NCBI GenBank assembly: GCA_032164245.1
Contig: JAVMKO010000010.1
Span: forward strand, 31,198,189-31,262,188
Length of the DNA: 64,000 bases
Source of the DNA: Sternotherus odoratus
Taxonomy: Eukaryota; Chordata; Testudines; Kinosternidae
Reading direction: 5' to 3'
This document shows positions 33,871 to 44,870 of the stretch, piece by piece. The position numbers and the translations under genes were made by a program. Within the stretch, counting starts at the first letter, position 1. Each line of letters opens with the position of its first letter. Under the pieces are notes generated by a model. That model did no database searches and was not told the DNA's origin. It saw only the letters and a list, made by a program, of their open reading frames with translations.

Positions 33871-33930
33871 TTTCTCCAGTTTCATACTGGATCTGTGAGC
33901 AATCATACTGCTCTCTTACATTAAGGTTTA

Positions 33931-34043
33931 AGGTTTAGTAAAAGCATCTGTAAAATCTCTGATGTACAAGAACACAAAAGGATGAGATTTTCAAGGATCA
34001 AACCCTCTTCTTAATGATAAGAGAAGACCTGGTGCCACCAGTG
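33931..34043 (+). repeat. 110-bp direct repeat, copy 1 (inside CR1)
   Basis: Starts AGGTTTAGTAAAAGCATCTG and ends CCACCAGTG. It matches 34531-34638 with about three substitutions and one 5-bp length difference. It interrupts CR1 5' sequence, which continues on both sides (CTCTCTTACAT before, GCAACTCCTCCACC after). Confidence 0.9.
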
Positions 34044-34245
34044 CAACTCCTCCACCTTTCCTCCCATACCTCTCCTTCTTGAACAGTTTATACCCATCCA
34101 TGACAGTGCTTCAGTCATATGAGTTACCCCACAAAGTCTCTGTTATTTCAATCACATCATAGTTCTATGACTGTGTCAGGACTTCTAATTCTTCATGCTT
34201 GTTCCCCAGGCTTCTTGTGTTTGTGTACAGGTGTAACCCACACAC

Positions 34246-34530
34246 CTTCTGGGTGTGGTGCTCTGTCCCATCTAGTAGCACCAAGACCACTTAGAGAGAA
34301 GGATAAAATGAGTCTGCTCTACAGCTTTAGCTAACAGTCAGTTGGCTTTTAGCTCATGTGGTAGAGGCTCATGCACTAAGCTCCAGAGGTCCCCAATTTG
34401 ATCCTGCCCGCTGATGATCGGGGTCTGTCTGCATTTCACAGGCACCTAAGGTCACTAGCCGATTGCCATACATGTCCTGTATTTTGTAAAGCATGTGTAT
34501 GCTCTGCAGTAGAAGAAACCATTTGGGAGA
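34246..34530 (+). mobile_element. tRNA-derived SINE, tortoise Pol III (Cry) type
   Basis: A tRNA-like head reads TAGCTCATGTGGTAGAGG (A box region, 34350-34367), then CTAAGCTCCAGAGGTCC, then CAATTTGATCC (B box region, 34394-34404). Downstream is GATCGGGGTCTGTCTGC. The wording matches the turtle-specific SINE family as I remember it. The 5' extension (34246-34340) seems to belong to the same unit. It supports a cryptodire source. It is not a functional tRNA gene: no cloverleaf closes and there is extra sequence. Confidence 0.7.
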
Positions 34531-34638
34531 AGGTTTAGTAAAAGCATTTGTAAAATCTCTGATGTACAAGAACACAAAAGGATGAGATTTTCAAGGATCA
34601 AACCTTCTTCTTAAAGAGAAGACCTGGTTCCACCAGTG
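34531..34638 (+). repeat. 110-bp direct repeat, copy 2
   Basis: Exactly 600 bp downstream of copy 1 and near-identical. It lies directly after the SINE and outside CR1. It may be the tail of the same retroposon family, or one copy may derive from the other by local duplication. Confidence 0.9.
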
Positions 34639-34639
34639 A

Positions 34640-36380
34640 ATATGATCTCTAAAGACTTAGAGAAGAAAGCCCAGAGAGGACCTACTGGAATGGAGGTCTT
34701 GGGGCTTTAAATGGAAGTATGGCTGCTGCAGAATTGTCAGGATTGGGGAAGCTGTTTCATTGATTCGTAGCCAATAGGGAGGGAAGTTTCTGTCTGTGAA
34801 ATAAAAAGGAGGATGTCACTGGCCCCTGACCCATTTTTAACACCAACAACATTCAGGCCTCATGCCAATGGGGCAGTGGTCATCAAAGACACGGGGTGGC
34901 CCATAGCATGCTATTTCTTTGCTCTTTATATGGAGCTTTATCTCCGAGGATCTCAAAGCACCAGAATGATGCCCCATACAGTAGGTTAGTGATATTGTCC
35001 TTAGTGAAAATGAGGTCCTGATGGTGTGAGGATTTATCCAGACCTGACGGTCAAAGGTGGGGCTAAGGGAGAGGGAATAGGAGCAAATGAGGTCATGGAG
35101 ACTGCCACACATGAGGATGAGAGGTTGTGAGGAGTAGAGGGGAGAGCTGGCTATCAAAATGAGTGAGGCGGGAGGATGGGGAGAAGTGTGCATACTGACT
35201 GATAACACTGTGGACACACCCATGTCTCAGTGTCCAGGAAGCTGTCACACCAGAACGTATTGTATCACTGGTCCATCAGGATCCTATCTCCAACTGTGGC
35301 AGTTCCCAGGTTCTACAGAGGAAAGCATAAAGTCCCTAGAGTGCATCTAGTAGAGCGGTACTTCTTGAGGGGCAAGGCCGCACTCCCCACGAATGCAGTA
35401 GTGTAGTGTGTGTACCCCTAGGGCCATGGAGGTGCCATCTTGCTGAATGGATTCTATAAAAGGCTGATTCAGCATCCATTGAAGCTAATGGAAAGACTTT
35501 AGGGCTATAACTATGGGGGGGAAAAGTGAAGAGCAGAATCCCCTTTGAACTCAGCCCTCTGCCAGCAGCTCCATGTGGGGTCATATTGCTGGTTTGTGTA
35601 GCTCTCTCGTCCCCTCCCCCCATTTCTTTTTTGGTTGTAGGGAAACTGATGTGTAAGAAGGAAAAACACAGCAACACACACGCATGTGCAGGCGCTCACA
35701 CGCTGGAGATTGCTAAAGGCACAAGTTAAATCCCACATCAAAGCAAAGAGCTATCAGAGCAGCACTGTTCAAAGGCTCCAGCTTCCTTTCTGGTAAAAAC
35801 AGATTGTCACTTTGATTAAGAGATTCTAACGGGAATGGGGGTTGGGGGGAGGGGCGAAGAGAGATTGCGAGAGAAGAGACAAAAGAGAAGAGAGAGTTTT
35901 CACTTATACGCCTCTTCCCTTTGGCCATCCAAATAACATTTGGGTTTGCAGAGAAAAAAGAAAAGAAGCCCAGTTTAAAATAAGTTTAATGTAACAATGA
36001 ATTATTTAAGTGGGAAGGAAATACAACCTTCCGCTTAAAAAAATGGAAAAAGCTATTACTGAAATGTCAGAACAAATACCTAGCTTGATCTGCATTAATA
36101 TGATAAATACTAATATATTCATTTCCCTTGGTGCTTCTGGGCTCACAGAGGTACATGTGCAGCACATTGCTTATGGGTCATAGCTTCAAAAGGAGAAGTG
36201 CAAAGTATTCAGGGTCACATTATGCAAACTGTTTTTAGAAACCCCAGCTGGCCATCCAGTATTGCTGAGAAGAGCCACCAAATGACCTCCTAGTAAGCAC
36301 GGGATTGAAAGAGCAGCTGTAGTCTGAAGGTCCTGTACTTCCGAGCATTTGGTGTGGACAAACATCATCTACTACTAGTC
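34640..36380. other. Non-coding, includes a CR1 scrap
   Basis: 35262-35335 reads ACTGGTCCATCAGGATCCTA, then CAACTGTGGCAG, then TTCTACAGAGGAAAGCATAA, a diverged antisense CR1 3' region. 35825-35910 is purine-rich. 35980-36120 is AT-rich unique sequence. No gene seen. Confidence 0.45.
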
Positions 36381-37432
36381 AAAAGAACATAAGAATGGCC
36401 ATGTTGGGTCAGACCAATGGTCCATCTAGCCAAGTATCCTGTCGTCTGACAGTGGCTAGGTGCTTCAGAGGGAATGAACAGGAAAGAGCAATTGTTGATT
36501 GATCAATCTCCTATCGTCCAGTCCTAGCGTCTAGCAGTCAGAGGTTTAAGGAATATCAGAGCATGGGGTTGCATCTCTGACCATCTTGGCTAATAGCCAT
36601 TGATGGACCTATCCTCCATATGAATGTATCTAATTCTTTTTTGAGTCCAGTTACACTTTTGGGCTTCACCATAACCATGGCTGAAAACTTTGCCACCTCA
36701 CTGTTTACCCCTTTTTCCAGTTCATTTATGAATATGTTGAACAGCACTGGTCCCATTACAGATCCCTGCGGGACCCCGCTATATCCCACTTTCCATTGTG
36801 AACCCCGACCATTTATTCCTACCCTTTGTTTCCTAACCTTTAACCAGTTACTGAGCCATAAGAAGGCCTTCCCTCTTATCCAATGACTGCTTACTTTACT
36901 TAAAAGCCTTTGGTGAGGGACGTTGTTAAAAACTTTCAGAAAGTTCAAGTACACAGTATCACTTGGATGAGCCTTGTCCACATGCTTCTTGACACCTTCA
37001 AATAACTCAAATAAATTAGTAAGGCATGATTGATTTCCCATTACTAAAGCTACATTGACTCTTCCTCAACAAATCGTGTTCCTCTATGTGTCTGATAATT
37101 CTGTTCTTTATTATATTTCAACCAATTTTCCTGGTGCTGAAGTTGGGCATTGATCTGTAATTGCTGGGATTGCCTCTGAAGCCTTTTTTAAAATGGACAT
37201 TATATTAGCTAGCTGCCAGTCATCTGACACAGCGACTGATTTCAGCAATAGATTACATGCCACAGTTAGTAGTTCTGGATATTCATATTTGAGTTCCTTT
37301 AGAATGCTTGGTGATACCGTCTGGTTCTGGTGACGTATTACTGTTTAATTTATCAGTTTCTTTCAAAACCTCCTCAACTGACACCTCAGTCTGAGACAGT
37401 TCCTCAGATTTGTCGTCGAAAAAGAATGGCTC
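36381..37432 (-). mobile_element. CR1 LINE, antisense, second copy, internally deleted
   Basis: The + strand starts AAGAACATAAGAATGGCC, the reverse complement of the CR1 3' end, and passes through 3' UTR wording (TAATAGCCATTGATGGACC). Near 36680 it jumps into the reverse transcriptase. It runs upstream to the AAGAATGGCTCAGG motif at about 37432, where homology stops. Like the first copy it lost the region between polymerase and 3' UTR, but at a different point. Confidence 0.9.
36685..37041 (-). pseudogene. CR1 reverse transcriptase fragment, catalytically dead
   Basis: The minus frame 36556-37041 shows NQSCLTNLFELFEG (finger motif), YLNFLKVFNNVPH at residues 31-43 and GVPQGSVMGPVLFNIFINEL at 89-108. 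The first motif normally carries the catalytic Asp (YLDF), here Asn. The FADD box expected near residue 119 reads FSAMVM, so both catalytic aspartates are lost. The frame before residue 31 and after 125 is decayed but still recognisable. Confidence 0.9.
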
Positions 37433-38697
37433 AGGTGGGGTATCACCTAGTCATCCTCCTCCTCCTTGTTGCTTGTCAGGCAAGCAGCGGAACAAGAATT
37501 TCTGCTGATTTTGGGTCGCAACATGAGTTTTGGGAGCCTGTTTCAGCACCACTTCTACCTCCAAAATAAGGAGCTACAAGATACACCACTAACAGATCAT
37601 ATCTCGGTGTAAAGCCAAGGTTGCCTCTACCCCAGAAAGTATTAGTCACCGAAACACCCCTAGTGGCAATTCAGCTGGTGCCAAGTTCATGCAGGTTGGC
37701 TGAAGATTCCCGGCATATGAGCGGTGTTGAGTGACGGTGTGTGTACATGGTATCTTCCTTTGCTTTTAGTCAGCGTGGGAAGCAGATAACTCTTGCAGCA
37801 AGTGGATGACCACAATGGGGTCACCTTAAAGAAGAGACAGTGCTGATTATGCATCTCCAGAAGCTGTGTTTGGAAGTTTCTTGGAAGTAGACTAGACTCC
37901 TTCAAAAACTTCCTTTGCTGTGATTTTCCTGCAATGGTCCAGTTTCTGGACAGCATTGAGTCTCCTTTCTAGTACATTTGATTTATCAATATAACAGATA
38001 TTGCATCCATCTGCTTCTGTCCCTCTGTCTCTCTTTTCCCTAAATTTAAATATTAATGTTGGCTTTTGGGCATTTCATGTGAACATGTTATGTCCCCGCA
38101 ATGGACCAATTCCTCAATTAAACAACACATGTGTTCAATTATTTATACTATTGTTTTCTCTGGAGGGATTCCAAAGGAGGTGCAGTCCGGCTGCTGATGT
38201 ACATCCTGGCCGCAGCTTGTGGCTTTGGGCTGGAGAAGGCAGACTCCCAATGGCCATTTTCAATCCATCCACTGTAAACAGTGATTACTTCTTATTTATT
38301 ACAGTTAAATGTTCCTGCTCGCAGTCGCCATGGTATTAAAGTAAAATGTTCTATGCTTAACACGCTGAATGCAGAGACACAAGGCTAAATGCAACACATA
38401 AAATCTTTATGGGGCCATAAACAGCTTCTCGGAATATTTTCAGCAGTTTTTTGTGCCGTCAATCCTAGGTCCCTCCTACTCCCCCTCAGAGCCCTTGAGA
38501 ATCAGACAAGGATGTGATGACACTGCCGAAGGGTCAATAAGGGAAGGGAAGGGGGAACTAAACTGAAACAGGACCTAGTTACTCACAGTCGTTACTTATA
38601 GGCCTTGCTTACTCCAGGATTTCCCCCAGTTACAGCTATTGGCAGCCAGCGGCTAGTGTAGCTGGGCCCTGGGTCAATGCAACCCCCTAGTGCAGAC
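37433..38697. other. Non-coding, candidate regulatory block at 38040-38345
   Basis: 38040-38345 is repeat-free, with AAATTTAAATATTAATG, CAATTAAACAACACATG, CAATTATTTATACTATTG and TTATTTATTACAGTTAAATG. It looks like conserved non-coding DNA, but this was not tested. No gene seen. Confidence 0.4.
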
Positions 38698-38812
38698 CAG
38701 GGTCGGCTTGAAATGTGCCGCCCCAAAAATGGCTGGAATGCCATCCCTTGAAATGTGCCACCCCAAGCATGTGCTTCCTTTGCTGGTGCCTAGAGCCAGC
38801 CCTGGTGCAGAC
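38690..38812. mobile_element. hAT MITE, 107 bp, exact 8-bp duplication
   Basis: The element spans 38698-38804. Its ends are CAGGGTCGGCTTGA and, in reverse, CAGGGCTGGCTCTA. GTGCAGAC flanks it exactly at 38690-38697 and 38805-38812. The interior has two copies of a GAAATGTGCCRCCCCAA phrase. Same family as 6741-6928, but short and with an intact duplication. Confidence 0.9.
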
Positions 38813-41800
38813 AGGCAAAGGCTCATATGCTGCAAGTTGCTTTGGTGCACTTATTCCCATTTCACTCCTGGCCACGCTGCACTGGAACAAATTGCAGCTT
38901 ACAGTGCTTTTTTACCTGTTTGCAAAAGGGATCTCTCTGTGTATAGCCATGTCTGCTTAATCTTCTGAGCAAAAAATAAACTTGACTCCTTTTCCTTCCT
39001 GTTTGCATTGCAGTCAATGCAGCTATGGGAGAGTGAGCTGGATTCTTATTATAGCTTGCTCATTGTTCAAACTTGTTAGCCAAGTTCCAACTAAAAGGCC
39101 ATCTTTTGGCCTCTATTAGACCAGTGCATCCACTCCAGAAACAATGGGGTTGCACTGGTTAAACTGAAGAAAGAGCTTGACCTGCAGAATCTCTATTACT
39201 GATGATGGTATGGAAGCAGGACAGGACCTTGTTTGACTCTCAGATCCCAGGTTGAGTTTCTAGGGCTGGCTGTTCAAATGAACATTTCTTTATTTTTAAA
39301 TTGAGCATGTTTAACCTAGAATCACTGAGACATTATAAACATGACATCCTATGATGCCATTTTTACAATAATTGTATATTTGGGTGATGACACTTCAGTA
39401 CCAGAACCTTAGCATTGCCTTGCCCTATGTATGAGACACATGGGAAAAAAGTGAAGCTGTTATGTTCCCAGTGACTGGTGTATTGATATGTTTACATTCA
39501 GCCACTAGATGTCTCTCAGTGCTGTGTGGCATTCCAAATGGGTGTGGCCATTGGTAAAGAATAGAGACAAAGTTGGGACTCAAGCTGTGTGTGTCTCTAG
39601 TTTGTAGTTTTCTTTAATAAAAGCCTCCTGCTTAAGACCATGTTTCCAGCCATGATCCACAGAATACTCACTAACTTTCCAAAGTCTTCCTCTGGAAGGT
39701 ACTAGGCTCAGTGTCAAACCTAGGATGGTTTCCCAGGGGTTGGTCTGATTTGTGGTTGTTACTGCTTTGTAATCTGCAGGGACATATCCCTGGGAGGTTA
39801 GCATTTGCAAACTTTTTCATACACCACATAACATTCCCATGCAGATTGGGAATGCCCCTCCTGCCTGCAGTATGCAGCTTTAAATTCCTGCACACCGTGA
39901 TTGCTCTGGATGTTTCAATGCCACAGAAGTTTCTATACCCCTGCATCTCCTCCTCCTCCTCCATGCACTAATTGTCTCTTGCTTCTAACATATGGCCAGA
40001 GCATCTTCTGTCTAATGCAGACACTTCTGCTTCCTCACTTCAGCAACCATAATAACCGTGGAGTGGGAAATCTGTCGTTTCACTCAGCCGTTTGCAGCCA
40101 CCAAAATGAGGTAATTACAATGGCCCTAATTGGCCGACTGCAGTACCACTGCCCGTATAATAATAAATAGTGCACACTTAGGAGCTAGATTAGATGTAAC
40201 AGTTTTGGGTTCATCCTCCTCCAGCTAGGCATGGATCCAGCCTATTGAGGAGACCAACAAGGGTGTCCTGCTGGAGCACTGAGCAATCCTGCCTCTAGGA
40301 AAAAAGGACTCCATTTAGCTATTACACCCTTCTCCCACTGCAGCTATAGACAGACTTTGTAACCCCCGCTGAAGCCCTGCCAAGAGGAACCCTGCTAGCC
40401 CAAGCTGCTGGCAGCTTCACCTTTTTGCCTGAGTTCTCACCCCTCATCTCTGCCCTTCCAGGCTGTTGGGCTTTAGTAATTACACAGGCTGTGCCATCCC
40501 AATTACTCACTGCTTTATGCTTGCTGCTGGAAACCCACCCAGGACTGGTAATCGCTATTAAGTGAGGGTGCAAATTTAACTACATGCCATTACGTTATGT
40601 TTCAAGTTGATATATGGCCGGAGCAAATTGAATTCTTGCTGCTATCCTGTCTGACATTTGTTACATTACAACGCGTGCTCTCTTGTTTTTGAGTCAATAG
40701 CTGCTGCTTTCGAGAAATATGGATTATTAGAATTTATAGCTGGTCCTACATGTCTTTTCAAACACCCATATCCTTTTATCATTTCTTTTTGTTGTTGTTC
40801 TGCCCAGCGTGGTTTGTATTTCTCCAGGTTTTAGCACCTGGGACTCTTGCTACTTGTGCTAAATCAATACTCCTTGTCCTCATTGCTGTAATATACACAA
40901 CCATTTGCATGATGCATGAATTGCAGTGGGTTCTCTGCCTGTGATTGCCATTTACTCCTCCTGCTAGAGCATTGCATCCCCACTCTGCCTGTGCATCACT
41001 CTTTGAAGTAAATACAAAACATCCGCATTTAAATGCAGATTGCCATCTGAAGTCCTGTACCTTGGGTGGTGGATTTGCCGACTCCTTTGTAGGAATGTAT
41101 TGCAACCGACATTATTTAAATACTTCCTGCAAAGCTATGCAACAAAGGCTTTATCTGATCTGCTTTTTGCACTTAGGGCAACACAGGTGAGTTTCTGTGT
41201 GCAACTCTGACAAAGGGTCTGGACAGCAATCGGTTAAGAATGAGAGTGGGAATGGCCCAGGCAAGCGGTAATGGTGTAAAACCATTTGCTTCTAGCTCAG
41301 TGTATCCCAGGCCAGCAGCAACTGAGAGTTGTCAGTATCTAGTGGTAACTTTGGAGGCCTGTGTGAAATTGAACCTCCTAATAATGTGGTGTTCCCCTCA
41401 CAAACCCACTCTTGCTCTAGTAGACAACATGAGCAGAGAGGCTGAGGGCTGGATGGGTCATGGGGCTGAACTATCTTCTCAGGTGGCCTTTCCAGACCCA
41501 AGCTGATGTACAGTGATAGAACAGTATGGGGAAGTTTGTACTATTGCTACACCTGTTCTGCCTAGTATGTGGGTGTATAGAGGTCTTCGAGGATGTTAAT
41601 TTAGCACCTATTATTGACAGGTGGAGGCAGCAATATGCAAAACATGCTACATTGTAAAAGTTTAACTGCAGGGATGAGTGATCTTCCTGAGGCGTTTCAG
41701 TCACATACTTACATTCTTGGCTCTTTTCCAGTGGTGTAACAGGGACATAAACTGGCTGGGAATACAGCTAGTATAAGGGATCTTCCCAGGCATCATAGTG

Positions 41801-42439
41801 CTGCCAAAATGGCTCTTCACCATCCCCACTGCAGCTCCCATGTAGGGAATATGCAGGGGGCATGACTGGAATGGTGCTGTGCTCTAGGTATTCTTAGTTT
41901 CAAGAATTGTCCCCAGGGGCCTGTTGGACCCATGTGCAAGCTAGAGCAGCCCTGAGGTTGCTCTAACTTATTCCAGGAGCTAGCCCCAGAATATGGGGGA
42001 AACCTTTGCCCTTCTCCCCCATGTCCTGAGTGTAGAAGTATAGCAGTGGCAGCTCAGGCCCGTATCTCTAACTGCACACAGTAGGTAGGAAGAGAAACAC
42101 ATACCTAGTGAATTCCATAGCCCTTTGCAAGGTCAAGGAATACACAGATCATGAGCAGCGAGTAAGGGTCAAGAGGTGACCCTTGGCCAGGAGACATGAT
42201 CAGGAAAGAGAAGGCTTAACATGACCAGTCCAAGGACTTATCTACCCAAGCCCTCAGTTCATGGCAAGCTGGACTCTGCTGCAGCAAACTAAGCATTCCC
42301 TTGTGCACATTGATCTGCTTTGAAATGGATGTAGATCAAAATGCACTAGGGAGCTTTGAGTGCATGGCAGCAGGGTCCACACAGACACTTAGTGCACAGC
42401 AGGTTACTGCATGATAGATTCACTCCCCAGCTTGCCATA
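38813..42439. other. Non-coding, candidate regulatory block at 40590-40745
   Basis: 40590-40745 is free of known repeats and has ATATGGCCGGAGCAAATTGA and GAGTCAATAGCTGCTGC words, with a TTATTAGAATTTATAG end. It resembles conserved non-coding DNA. Frames of 60-108 codons elsewhere show no domain. No gene seen. Confidence 0.4.
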
Positions 42440-42960
42440 AGCTAAGCGCGGAGACTCAAAGGGCTTGGCTTGTTTAGCTAACCAAAAGGAGGCCAAAGGG
42501 AGATATGATTGTTCTCTAGAAATACCTCAGAGAGATAAAAACCAGAGAGGGCAAGGAGTTATTTAAGTTAAGCACCAATGTGGACACAAGAACAAATGGA
42601 TATAAACTGGCCATCAACAAGTGTAGGGTTGAAAGTAGACAAAGGTTTCTAACCATCAGAGGAGTGAAGTTCTGGAACTGCCTCCCAAGGGGAGCATTGG
42701 GGCAAAAAAACTACTTGGCTTCAAGACTGAGCTTGATACGTTTACGGAGGGTTGGTATAATGAGACTGCCTACAATGGCATGTAGCCAAACTGCGAGAGC
42801 TAGCAGCAGATATTTCCAATGGCCGCTGATTGGAAGCTCGATGGGGAAGGCTTTGAGTTACTCCAGAGAATTCTTTCCCAAGTGTCAGGCTGATGGGTCT
42901 TGCCCACATGCTCAGGGTCTGATTGCCATATTTGGGGTTGGGAAGGAAGAAAGTTGTGTG
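42440..42960 (+). mobile_element. CR1 LINE 3' fragment, sense
   Basis: Shares wording with 20510-20885: ACAAATGGATATAAACTGGC, TTTCTAACCATCAGAGGAGT, GAGTTACTCCAGAGAATTC. Then comes GGCTGATGGGTCTTGCCCAC and ATATTTGGGGTTGGGAAGGA, where it stops before the terminal octamers. Upstream (42440-42560) is the last part of the coding region and 3' UTR start (GGGAGATATGATTGTTCTC). Confidence 0.8.
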
Positions 42961-42964
42961 TTAC

Positions 42965-43235
42965 TTCCGTATGTTGCATGTTACTTCCATATTCTACGTG
43001 CAGTGCTTCTACACATACGTGCTACTATCAGACCATACTACACATAAGTTATATGTACAATTCTATACATGCATGTTAAAGCCAAATCATACTGCACATG
43101 TTTTATATACAGTACTTCTACATATTCAGTACATATTACTGTCTAACCCTTCTTCGTATGCATTCTACATATAATACTTTTACATGTACATCCTACTGCC
43201 ACTCCAGATACTGTATAAACCATATTTCCAAATAT
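42965..43235 (+). repeat. Degenerate AT-rich tandem repeat, unit about 56 bp
   Basis: A CAGTACTTCTACA-like core recurs at about 43001, 43057, 43110 and 43172 (spacing 56, 53 and 62 bp). Each is preceded or followed by CATACTRCACAT and CTACTRYC words. At least four copies. It starts directly where the CR1 fragment ends. Confidence 0.7.
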
Positions 43236-44870
43236 GTTACATACACATGTCCATACTGCTCCATGTATATCTCCACCCTTGGCACTGTCATTGTATTTAC
43301 TTGCTTTTGCCCCACATCTCCAGAGCCTAGTCCCCGCCATGTCAAGCCTGCCTTTGTTCCCTGCAGTGATGGATCCTCTTACCTGCAATGTGCTGCCCGC
43401 ACACTGCTCTGTATTAAGAGATAACATTGATTGTTTGCTGTTTGTTTTCTTTCTCGGTGGCTCTCTCTCTAGCTATCTCCTCTCTGCTGCCACCACCACA
43501 AAAGGGGAATGGAGAGGTGAGGATGCTACAACTGCTGTGGCCTCCACCAGAGGTAGTGGCCTTCTCCTGCTGACTCCATTACCCATCACTAAAGGTGTGA
43601 CAGAGGGAGGTCCTCCCCTTCAGGGGGCGGGGGGGGGGGGGAACTGTTTGCTGTTGGGGCTGTCAGCAGAAGTACTTGTCCCCTGACAATGTCTTCTGAG
43701 CTAGTGGAGGGGCTCTCCTTAATCCAGGGCGGTGTGTGTCAGCCTGTCTCACTCACCTGTTCCCCTGCCCACTAGTGGCAGGTGTCCAAAGAAGTCCAAA
43801 TTAATGCAAGAAGAGCCAATGTCCCACTCCTCACCAGTGACCCTTCCTCTTTCCTCTGCCTTCATAGACATCTTGCCTTTTTCTCTATGCTGCTGCTGCC
43901 AGTCTCGTCTCCTTAGCCTTCCCCCACCTTTGAAAAACGAGGTGGCAGCTCTCTTGAAAGTGGGCGGTTTCAGGTTCTCCTGGTAAAACCATATTCCACA
44001 GAAACAGATGGGAGAGAGACACCAGTTTTACTGACCAGCTGGATTAACTAAAGCAGAGATGGGCAGCAGAAAGAAAAGAGCTGGCCAGATCCTTAGTGGG
44101 CCAAATCAGTGTAGCAGCTACACCGAAGCAGTGGTCACTTTAGACCAACTGTAGATGCAGCCCGTTGACCTAAATTCTATATACACTCTGTGCAATGTCA
44201 TTGGACCAAATTCTGCTCTCTCAGACGGCACGGTAAATACAGAATGACTTGGCTGGACTTCTGTCGAGTTATCCCGAGTTTGCTCCCATCTAATAGAACA
44301 GAATTTGGCTTACTGACTTCAGTGGGAGTATAAACCAGTCCAGAATCTGGACTTTATTGCAGGATTTCTCATTAGTATCAAATTTTCCAGCCATGCTTTT
44401 CCCACTCCTGGTGAGGCCTGTCTCATTTAACATAGTTTGAAGCCCTCAGTGTTAGCCAGGTCCCAGACCCCGATGGCAGAACCCTGCAGTGATTTCAGAA
44501 GGACCTTCACAAATCCGTCACTGTGGGCGGCATGCATTCCTGCACACTCCGTGAAACATAAACGCTCCGGAATATAAAGATTATTTACATTCCCGAGCAA
44601 AGCTGCCAACCACTTTTAAAACGTGTGTTAACAGCTCCTCTCTCTTTCTGTCCCCCTCGCTTGCTGATAAAGGGCCATAAACAAGCCTGACACATTTATA
44701 ATAACCTTCCCCCCCCCCCCCCCCCCCGCTTTTATTTTTTTCTTCCTCTCCCGTCTCACTCATATGCTGTGTCGGGTAATTTTTTATTATTCTGCCATTA
44801 TTCGGGAATCTATTGTTTGATGGGGGAATAAAATGTTGAATCTCTTTTTATTTTATTTTCCCGTTGCAGC
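43236..44870. other. Non-coding, with homopolymer runs
   Basis: Runs of 13 G (43629-43641) and 19 C (44709-44727) lie here. Frames of up to 150 codons cross them and have no domain. 44205-44360 has the dispersed ACTTCAGTGGGAG phrase. No gene seen. Confidence 0.45.

Larger units (their letters stand above)
32235..34245 (-). mobile_element. CR1 LINE, antisense, internally deleted
   Basis: Read on the minus strand this is a CR1 retrotransposon: part of the endonuclease, a linker, the start of the reverse transcriptase, then a jump to the 3' UTR. The 3' terminus lies at 32235-32251, where two TCATAGAA octamers mark the CR1-specific 8-bp repeat. About 1 kb or more of the polymerase is missing between the RT fragment and the 3' UTR near 32400. 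A foreign segment of about 115 bp (33921-34040) interrupts the 5' part. Dead copy, mobilised in the past by target-primed reverse transcription. Confidence 0.9.

Noticed and set aside
34340..34420. tRNA gene
   Set aside because: A and B box-like words are present, but the arms do not form a cloverleaf and the sequence continues into a SINE body.
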